The notes below the pieces were generated by a model, which saw only the letters and a program-made list of their open reading frames with translations, was not told where the DNA came from and searched no databases. A stretch of DNA of 20,993 bases from positions 1-20,993 of IMG/VR virus record IMGVR_UViG_3300042486_000817. One strand, given 5' to 3'. Positions 11,951 to 18,003 of this stretch are shown here, in pieces. The number at the start of each line of letters is the position of its first letter. Within the stretch, counting starts at the first letter, position 1. This stretch comes from a virus. The translations under genes were made by a program, and so were the position numbers.

Positions 11951-14622
11951 GCGATTCCACAGTAAAATTTGGAGCAGAGGATGTCGGGCTCGAGAAAACC
12001 CTGAAGAAGCTTCAGGAAGAGCTCGGAGGCCTCCAAGACAAGGTGAAGTCCGGTGACCTATCGATGTCGGAGCTCGAGAGCACCATGAAGCGCATCGGAC
12101 AGGTCGAGTCGCTTGAGAAGCGCCTCAAAGGCATGGGCGGTGAGGCGGCTCAGACATCACCAAAGATCAACGAGCTTGGCGATCAAGCAAGGACCATGGG
12201 CAAGAAAGCCGAGGACGCTGGAGAACGCGGTCACTTGAGTCTCGGCAAGATCGGTGCAGCGGCAGGCGTGGCAGGCGCTGCGTTCGCCGCTGGCATGAAG
12301 GTGATGGAGTTGGCAGCCGCAGCGACAAGAGCCGTCATCGATAGCTTCGGGGAAGCACTCGACCTCGGCGGCAGGCTCTCGGACCTCAAAGCCCGCACCG
12401 GCGAAACGGCTGGGCAACTCCTTCTCCTCGAGCGCGCCTTTGATAATACAGGCGTCGGGGCGGAGAAGGTTGGCACCGTCATCAACAAACTGCAAAACTT
12501 CATGCAGGACGCTGCCAATGGCGGTGATAAGCAAACAGCAGCAATGGCTCAGCTGGGGATCACATTGCAAGAGCTTCAAGGCAAAACACCGATCGAGCAG
12601 ATGCGGATATTTGCAGAGAGGATCGCAGCGATTGAAGATCCCACACAAAGAGTCGCAGTCGCTTCCGATGTGTTTGGCACGAAACTAGGTGGCTCGCTTC
12701 TTCCGATTCTCACCAGTTTTTCAGGGGAGCTCAGAAACGCACAGGATGAACTTGGATCGATGACCAAGATCATGGATCAAAACAGCGATGTATTCGATAC
12801 CATCGGCGACAAGTTCGAGATCATTAAAGGCAAGCTCATGGAGTTCGCCGCAGGCGTGATGTCGAGAGCGCTCCCAGCACTCGAGCTCTTCACCACCGCC
12901 TTCTCAAAATTCGATGCCGCAGGTTTCGGTCAACGCCTTGCTGATGCGTTCATTGGTGGCAGGGAGGCGATGAATGGATTTTCTAAAGCACTGGAGGCTC
13001 TCAAGGTTGGAAACCTATCTCTTGCTTTTGAAATAGCTTTTGCTTCGGTGCTTCTTCAAACAAAGCAAACAGCCAACGAGATTTACAAGAATTTCGTCGC
13101 CTCACTAAAAGCCGTCGGCGGGTTCATCGTCGAAGTGTTAGGACCGGATAGCACCATTTGGTCGATGATCTCGATGCAATTCGAAAAACTCGGCCTAGGT
13201 GTCGAACTTTCGTTCAAGCGCTCCGTGAAATCGATCATGGAAGCCACAGGGCTTTTTAGCACTGATACCATCAAGGCGATCCAAGAAAGCATAGATGTAA
13301 CCTCAGACAGCATTAGCAGTCTCGAGTATCTAATGAAGGCCAGCGCCGGAACCATAAAAACCGACTTCAAAAACGCAGCTTCAGCATTCCCTGAAGAGTT
13401 TAAGCGTGCATACGGTGAAATAAATCCGATCTTTGATGTACAGCAAGACATCCAGAAAGTCTCTGACCTCACATCGAAACTTGCAGAGCAACAAATTTTC
13501 GGCGAAGAAGCCGTCAAAACAACCCAAGAGCTTCGCACATCGCTCAAGGAAATGCAGGATGAGTCATTGTCTCCATTGCAGCAGGTTTTTGCGGCAGTCG
13601 GAGGCACAGCTAAAAACTTCTCCGATGCAATGCTCAACCTCGGAAATAATATCCGAGCGGTTCCAGATGAAAAAAACATCGGGATCAAAATGAATGGCGC
13701 TGATAAAGCGGAAGCTGAGATCAAAAGAGTAAGCAATGCGCTGGACGGAATGCCCAATCAGAAAACCGTGGAACTTGCACTTGATGCAGGTTCTTTCAAC
13801 AACCTCGCAGAACTCAAAAAAGAGCTCGATTTTTTCCCAGATTCCAAACAGATAAAACTGGTTTTGGAAAAAACCGGGCTCAGTCTTGAGGAGTTAAAGG
13901 AGCAGATCAACGGAATCCCTGAAGAAAAAAGAGCTAAAATCGCAATCGAGGCAACCGGCATTGATGACCTTGGGAAAGCTCGCGACATCCTCAATGCCAT
14001 TGAAGACAAATCGATCGAGGCCGCCGCAAAAGCCATAGGTGTCGACGATATAGCTGAGCTGGAAAGCAGGCTCAATGGTGTGCCAGATCAAAAAACGGCT
14101 GAGCTCGCGATGAAGATCACGGGCAAGGATAGCATTGAAGAAGCGGCCAAAGCGCTCGAATCATTCCCAGGCACAAAAGATGCAAGGTTACTGATTGAGA
14201 CTTCAGGCCTTTCATCCGTAACGGAGGTAAGAAAGATGCTCGATGGTATTCCCAACGAAAAGCAAACCAAACTGGCTGTCGAAGCGAGTGGATTGAAAAG
14301 CGTCGAAGACCTCAAGAAAGCCATCGATCTGATCCAAGACGGAACAGCCAAGATCGACGCCAACACATCGTCAGCGGACGCCAAGGTCAAAGAGCTTGAT
14401 AATAGCATCAAAAAACTAGGCTCCGAGGCTGTGGAGGTAAATCTTAACGCCAGCGGCAGCGTCGAAAAAATTCGCTCGCAGCTCTCGAAAGAAATTGATC
14501 TTGGCCTCAGCAGTTCGAAAGGCACAGATATTCTGAATCAGATAAAGCCAGTAATCGAAGCAATCCGCGACCTTGTCACCAAACTTGAAAAGAAACTCCC
14601 GCAGTCAGCCCTCGGATACTAA
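11947..14622 (+). CDS. Tape measure protein
   Basis: The longest protein of the window (891 residues); it sets tail length and is ejected with the DNA. The N-terminal part is a coiled coil (15-65), followed by a Gly/Ala-rich hydrophobic segment (about 100-131) able to cross a membrane, then an amphipathic helical region with typical tape-measure blocks (TGETAGQLLLLERAFDNTGV, RVAVASDVFGTKLGGSLLPIL). The middle (330-560) is helical. Residues 576-853 are ten repeats of about 28 residues, described separately. The C terminus is a short coiled coil. The place after G/GT is diagnostic. The start overlaps the upstream stop as ATGA; no SD. Confidence 0.92.
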   Translation: MSDSTVKFGAEDVGLEKTLKKLQEELGGLQDKVKSGDLSMSELESTMKRIGQVESLEKRLKGMGGEAAQTSPKINELGDQARTMGKKAEDAGERGHLSLGKIGAAAGVAGAAFAAGMKVMELAAAATRAVIDSFGEALDLGGRLSDLKARTGETAGQLLLLERAFDNTGVGAEKVGTVINKLQNFMQDAANGGDKQTAAMAQLGITLQELQGKTPIEQMRIFAERIAAIEDPTQRVAVASDVFGTKLGGSLLPILTSFSGELRNAQDELGSMTKIMDQNSDVFDTIGDKFEIIKGKLMEFAAGVMSRALPALELFTTAFSKFDAAGFGQRLADAFIGGREAMNGFSKALEALKVGNLSLAFEIAFASVLLQTKQTANEIYKNFVASLKAVGGFIVEVLGPDSTIWSMISMQFEKLGLGVELSFKRSVKSIMEATGLFSTDTIKAIQESIDVTSDSISSLEYLMKASAGTIKTDFKNAASAFPEEFKRAYGEINPIFDVQQDIQKVSDLTSKLAEQQIFGEEAVKTTQELRTSLKEMQDESLSPLQQVFAAVGGTAKNFSDAMLNLGNNIRAVPDEKNIGIKMNGADKAEAEIKRVSNALDGMPNQKTVELALDAGSFNNLAELKKELDFFPDSKQIKLVLEKTGLSLEELKEQINGIPEEKRAKIAIEATGIDDLGKARDILNAIEDKSIEAAAKAIGVDDIAELESRLNGVPDQKTAELAMKITGKDSIEEAAKALESFPGTKDARLLIETSGLSSVTEVRKMLDGIPNEKQTKLAVEASGLKSVEDLKKAIDLIQDGTAKIDANTSSADAKVKELDNSIKKLGSEAVEVNLNASGSVEKIRSQLSKEIDLGLSSSKGTDILNQIKPVIEAIRDLVTKLEKKLPQSALGY
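13672..14505 (+). repeat. Ten protein-level repeats of 27-30 residues in the tape measure
   Basis: Residues 576-853. Each unit begins with a strand of the form K-x-hydrophobic-x-hydrophobic-x-hydrophobic, then a Gly turn, then a helix with a central Glu-Leu, and ends near Pro-Asp/Glu. Examples of unit starts are KTVELALDAG, KQIKLVLEKTG, KRAKIAIEATG, KSIEAAAKAIG, KTAELAMKITG, KDARLLIETSG and KQTKLAVEASG. Units three to eight are nearly constant at 27-28 residues without gaps. The DNA has diverged, so the array is old rather than freshly expanded. Confidence 0.85.
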
Positions 14623-14640
14623 CAATCACCACATCACCAA

Positions 14641-15462
14641 ATGCCAGCGATCATCTACCAGAAAACACCGGGCGGGCTCTTCGCGACCGGCGAGCGCACG
14701 GTTTCGACTTTCCCCAGCGGCCTCATCCGCGTCGACCAGACATTCATCTGCCCGACATCAGACGCCGCCACTCACCGCGCGGCACTCGCTGTCGGTAATG
14801 ACATGCCCGGCGACAGCGCGCCAGCGATAGACGGCCTTAAGATTTTTCCCGAGCCGCAAGAGAAGAAACGAGACAACGGTTTCACCGAGTTTATTGTTAG
14901 TGCATATGGGAGGGTTTCCACTAACGTCACTATCAATGAATCAATAAAAACATTTAGATACAGAAATTACTTTTACACTTGGAAGACAATAGACATGATT
15001 TATGTAATTCAAGCGTCAGAAAATTTGATAAGATTACCAGAAGTATCACCATCTATTTTGGTACAAGATATTGATTGGAATGTTTCTTTCGATCTTAAAA
15101 CCAACGGTGATACTTTGTTGAGTCAAACAATAAATCTTACTGATTATTATAATCCTACTTTTGTTTTTGCCTTTATTGGAACTGGCACTGTCACCATATC
15201 AGGTTCGGGTGTTCCAAACGCCACGACGATAACAGGAATCGGGCCAAACAAAGTAATAAAACAAACCGTGGATCGCTCCGGCGCATCGGGCAGTGTGATT
15301 GAAATTGCTGTTTCCGGAGATGTAAGGCTCGCAGCACTTAAAAAGTCAATCACTGAACCTCCTTTAAGAGAAATATCACGAGGTTCCTGGTTGGCCGCGG
15401 GCACCCAAAGAACAAATTTTGGGACATTCAATGAGATTGCGGTTAGTTATAGAAGTTATTGA
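14641..15462 (+). CDS. Putative tail tip protein with AT-rich central segment
   Basis: A 273-residue, mostly beta protein. The N-terminal 80 residues (MPAIIYQKTPGGLFATGERT) and the last 30 are coded in GC-rich DNA like the neighbours. The middle (about 14890-15200) turns abruptly AT-rich with AT-ending codons (VSAYGRVSTNVTINE to YYNPTFVFAFIGTG), suggesting domain replacement. It is the first gene after the tape measure, where distal tail proteins lie, but shows no similarity I recognise to lambda M, L or Dit. The leader is ACCACATCACCAA, without SD. Confidence 0.6.
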   Translation: MPAIIYQKTPGGLFATGERTVSTFPSGLIRVDQTFICPTSDAATHRAALAVGNDMPGDSAPAIDGLKIFPEPQEKKRDNGFTEFIVSAYGRVSTNVTINESIKTFRYRNYFYTWKTIDMIYVIQASENLIRLPEVSPSILVQDIDWNVSFDLKTNGDTLLSQTINLTDYYNPTFVFAFIGTGTVTISGSGVPNATTITGIGPNKVIKQTVDRSGASGSVIEIAVSGDVRLAALKKSITEPPLREISRGSWLAAGTQRTNFGTFNEIAVSYRSY

Positions 15463-15468
15463 TTTGCC

Positions 15469-15744
15469 ATGTCCGACCTCAAACTACCAGTCAACTTCGA
15501 AGAGAAGGCCAAGCTGCCGCCTGCGGCCAATGGCACGGGCTATCCGTACCGGATCTCGGCGTCGGATTTGATGAAGAACTTCACTTACGCTGCGCTCGAC
15601 GCCCATGAGGACTGGATTGAAGATGTTGGAGTTTCCCAATACACTGGCCGCAAGCTCAAGCTGCCTCAACTACCCGGCAGCGGCACGCATGTGCTCGGCT
15701 GCATCGACGGTGAAATCCAATGGATCGGAACGGAATCCTGTTAA
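15469..15744 (+). CDS. Small hypothetical tail-region protein
   Basis: A 91-residue protein (MSDLKLPVNFEEKAKLPPAA). The middle has an ISASDLMKNFTYAALDAHEDWIEDV helix; the end is strand-like (GRKLKLPQLPGSGTHVLGCIDGEIQWIG), as in trimeric fibre or tip adaptor proteins. No family is recognised. It begins 6 bases after the preceding stop and ends 3 bases before the next start, so it lies in a tight tip operon. Confidence 0.6.
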   Translation: MSDLKLPVNFEEKAKLPPAANGTGYPYRISASDLMKNFTYAALDAHEDWIEDVGVSQYTGRKLKLPQLPGSGTHVLGCIDGEIQWIGTESC

Positions 15745-15747
15745 TCC

Positions 15748-16386
15748 ATGGCCACGATCAAATACCAAGAGGATGCGCAGGGGAACAAGAAGGTGATCAT
15801 TTCGGTTGTCGGCAGCGAAACCAAGGTTAGTTGCGAATGCTGTTCCTCATGTCTTGCTTATCCTGCTTACCCAGTTGAGGTTGGAATCGATGAGGATGGC
15901 AATCCGACATTTGACCAATGGACTGCCGATTCAGCGAACCTTCCTGACTCAATCAATTTCTTTGGCACTACGCTATCTAAGAGCGGCACGAGTTACGGCA
16001 ACACAACCAATGGCGTTTTTCTTGAGGGTGAAAAGTGGGCGGTTTACCGCAACGGAGTAAGAACCATAAAAGACCATTTGATTTCGGGCGGAATCAAAGA
16101 TTTGTTTTTGGATCAGTATACCGCGACTTGGCCGAAACTCGACGAAACCGAAAACTATACCGTCACCTTGATTCGCACTGGCTGCAACACTTGGGATGCT
16201 CCATTCATTGCGGATGGGTGCGGTGCTGGTGGTGCTGAATTAGAAATTAGCGATCTTGGATGGAGTTTTACTGTTCTCTCGCTAACCTCAGGTGGCGGCC
16301 CATGTTATGGATATGGAGATGGAAAATACCCAGACTACCCGCAAAATGACCCAACTGGAACATGGAATGAGGTTACCATTTCATGA
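15748..16386 (+). CDS. Hypothetical tail-tip protein with a Cys cluster
   Basis: A 212-residue protein. Near the N terminus is a tight cysteine cluster CECCSSC (C29, C31, C32, C35), followed by a beta-rich body with many aromatic residues and Gly (FFGTTLSKSGTSYGNTTNG, GEKWAVYRNGVRTIKDHL) and further Cys (CNTWDAPFIADGCG, GGGPCYGYGDGKYPDYP). It may bind a metal or form disulfides; a surface-exposed tip role is plausible. The stop overlaps the next gene as ATGA. DNA composition is lower in GC than the head genes. No family is recognised. Confidence 0.6.
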   Translation: MATIKYQEDAQGNKKVIISVVGSETKVSCECCSSCLAYPAYPVEVGIDEDGNPTFDQWTADSANLPDSINFFGTTLSKSGTSYGNTTNGVFLEGEKWAVYRNGVRTIKDHLISGGIKDLFLDQYTATWPKLDETENYTVTLIRTGCNTWDAPFIADGCGAGGAELEISDLGWSFTVLSLTSGGGPCYGYGDGKYPDYPQNDPTGTWNEVTIS

Positions 16387-16730
16387 TCTGCCCCCATCAG
16401 TCCCGAACCGCAGACCGAGGGCAATACACCTGCGCGGTCGGCAAGCATGGCGGCAAGCCGTGGCCGGGGCAATGTGCTGCCTGTCTCAACCCGAAACTGA
16501 GCACCGGGCAAATGATGGCAAACCTCGGCTCATCGCTCGTCAAATGGGCGGGCTCTGGCTTCACCGCCAGCGATCCCGACACGCTCGCCAGCCGCATGGA
16601 TACCTGCAAAGCCTGCGACCTGTGGGACGCTGCCGGCATGGCAGGCACCGGACGCTGCCGCAAGTGCGGGTGCTCGACACAGGCAAAGCTCCGCATGGCC
16701 TCGGAGAAATGCCCGCTGGGCAAGTGGTGA
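16383..16730 (+). CDS. Double zinc-binding small protein
   Basis: A 115-residue protein with ten Cys in two groups: C3, C17, C31 and C34 (N-terminal CPHQ ... TCAVG ... CAAC), and C75, C78, C92, C95, C97 and C110 (CKAC ... CRKCGC ... KCPLGKW). The two groups are joined by a helical linker (40-72). The second half, CxxC-x13-CxxCGC-x12-CPLGKW, is a pattern I know from small phage proteins in tail regions with no assigned function. Each half can supply a four-Cys zinc site. It is coupled to the upstream Cys-cluster gene by ATGA. Possible roles are a tip assembly factor or structural zinc module. Confidence 0.7.
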   Translation: MICPHQSRTADRGQYTCAVGKHGGKPWPGQCAACLNPKLSTGQMMANLGSSLVKWAGSGFTASDPDTLASRMDTCKACDLWDAAGMAGTGRCRKCGCSTQAKLRMASEKCPLGKW

Positions 16731-16731
16731 G

Positions 16732-16759
16732 TTTTTGACACAAACCCAGCATTGCAATG
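16732..16759 (+). promoter_or_regulatory. TTTTTGACAC start element, copy 7
   Basis: TTTTTGACAC (16732-16741) begins at the upstream stop region and lies 15 bases before ATG 16757. A small GCCC-GCT-GGGC hairpin lies upstream (16711-16721). The start is embedded in ATTGCAAT, a palindrome, rather than in a clear hairpin arm. Confidence 0.5.
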
Positions 16760-17620
16760 AATATCACCAACGCACGCGCCACAGTAGGCTTGTCTTCCAA
16801 GGCCTCGCCAACTTCGACCAACACGAGTGGGTCAGTTCAAATCGGTCAGAATAACGAAACCCTGTCCTTTCCAACCGCTGATGTAGCATTCACGCTCCAA
16901 GCGTTTTTCGCAGGAGCAAATGGTGTGCTTGCACTGAATCCCTTCACAGGCTCGACCACTGGCTCTACGACTTGGGTCGCTGGTGCTCCGCAGGTTGAAA
17001 CCGCAACCGCAGCCGGGACCGCAACCGCATCATCCAACGCTAATCTTGTTGTGACTGCGGCGGGGATGACCGGTTCACCCAAAACGATTTCGGTTCCGCT
17101 TCTTAGTGGCGACACCGCTTCCGTCTGCGCTGAAAAATTCCGCGCGGCCCTGGCCAATGATGCTGCTGTTTCCGGTTTGTTTACTGTCAGCGGCACGGGG
17201 ACATCGGTAGTTCTTACCCGGAATCCAGTCAAAATACTGCAAAGTGATGGCGTTTCGGTTCCGCTTTATACAACATCGGATGCCACATTGAACATCGCGA
17301 TCAACGCTGGAACAACTGGCATTACTGCGGCTGCCTCTTCCGCAAACACGATTGCCGGTACTCTTTCGAGTGGGGTGCTCATCTATGATGGCGATGGCCG
17401 CGACTTTGAAGGCACCACCCTCCCAACACTCACGACAATCAGCGCCCAGTTGTTCAAAACAATCGAATCCAACTTTGTTGTCGATGGTAGCGGCGATGAC
17501 TTGTTTAGCATCTTTGGAAATGGCTCCTATCTCTTTGCACCAGGGCTTAACGAGGCGAGCTACACATTCACATCAAGCGCTGCTGGGGCTTTGCAAATTA
17601 CAATCGTCGGCGTCGACTAA
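16757..17620 (+). CDS. Beta-rich structural tail protein
   Basis: A 287-residue protein rich in Ser, Thr, Ala and Gly, with many short strands (VQIGQNNETLSFPTADVAFTL, SGVLIYDGDGRDFEGTTLP) and no charged helices. The C terminus (EASYTFTSSAAGALQITIVGVD) is a typical last strand of a beta-sandwich or jelly-roll. A middle segment has the SVCAEKFRAALANDAAVSGLFTVSG motif (about 125-150), which recurs in beta-repeat phage virion proteins. It lies in the tail-tip block, probably as a minor tail or fibre-attachment protein. Specific family not recognised. Confidence 0.6.
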   Translation: MNITNARATVGLSSKASPTSTNTSGSVQIGQNNETLSFPTADVAFTLQAFFAGANGVLALNPFTGSTTGSTTWVAGAPQVETATAAGTATASSNANLVVTAAGMTGSPKTISVPLLSGDTASVCAEKFRAALANDAAVSGLFTVSGTGTSVVLTRNPVKILQSDGVSVPLYTTSDATLNIAINAGTTGITAAASSANTIAGTLSSGVLIYDGDGRDFEGTTLPTLTTISAQLFKTIESNFVVDGSGDDLFSIFGNGSYLFAPGLNEASYTFTSSAAGALQITIVGVD

Positions 17621-17640
17621 GTGCCGATTGATGGATAGTC

Positions 17641-17693
17641 GCCAGTTCGTCTGGCAAATTTGACATGGTGCCGGGCTTGATGCCCGGCACCAT
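17641..17693 (+). promoter_or_regulatory. ATTTGACAT element with 12-bp start-codon hairpin, copy 8
   Basis: GCCAG-TTCGT-CTGGC (17641-17655) is a hairpin followed by ATTTGACAT (17658-17666). ATGGTGCCGGGC (17665-17676) and GCCCGGCACCAT (17682-17693) form a perfect 12-bp stem with loop TTGAT. ATG 17680 takes the last two loop bases and the first base of the 3' arm, 13 bases after the element. No T-run follows, so it is not a standard terminator. The stem should strongly block initiation unless opened. Confidence 0.65.
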
Positions 17694-17997
17694 CACATTA
17701 TCGCAAGGCGAGCGGCTTTCCTTGCTCGCGACTGCCAAGCAAAACGGCACAGCGATCACGCTCGATTCGTCGTGGTTGGTCGGTGCCGCTATCATGCCCA
17801 ATGGTCAGTCATCGCCGGTCGACATGGCCGCGTCGATCGTCCTGGGCAAAGTCTCGATCGACTTCGACACCGCCGACCTCAAGCCCGGCACGCATGTCAT
17901 GGACATTCGGTTCACGAATCCCGAGAGCCGCGACCAATGGAGCCAAACGATCAAAGTCGTGATCGATCGCACCGTCACCCCTTACAGCCCCCGCTAA
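17680..17997 (+). CDS. Small beta-sandwich tail protein
   Basis: A 105-residue protein from ATG 17680 (MPGTITLSQGERLSLLATAK); ATG 17665 would add five residues but overlaps the start element, so the later ATG is preferred. The strand pattern (GTITLSQGERLSLLATA, AITLDSSWLVGAAIM, ASIVLGKVSIDFDTADLKPGTHVMDIRFT, WSQTIKVVIDRTV) looks like an Ig-like domain of the kind found in phage tail and baseplate adaptors (BppU-like N-terminal domain layout). It lies directly before the tail fibre and could anchor it. Role inferred from fold and place. Confidence 0.6.
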   Translation: MPGTITLSQGERLSLLATAKQNGTAITLDSSWLVGAAIMPNGQSSPVDMAASIVLGKVSIDFDTADLKPGTHVMDIRFTNPESRDQWSQTIKVVIDRTVTPYSPR

Positions 17998-18003
17998 CGA
18001 GCC

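Noticed and set aside
4975-17666. TTTTGACAC copies read as sigma-70 -35 boxes
   Set aside because: At 16-18 bases downstream there is no TATAAT-like box in the copies checked (for example AGACCT after 6724, GCGAAT after 4978), and transcription would begin inside the genes.
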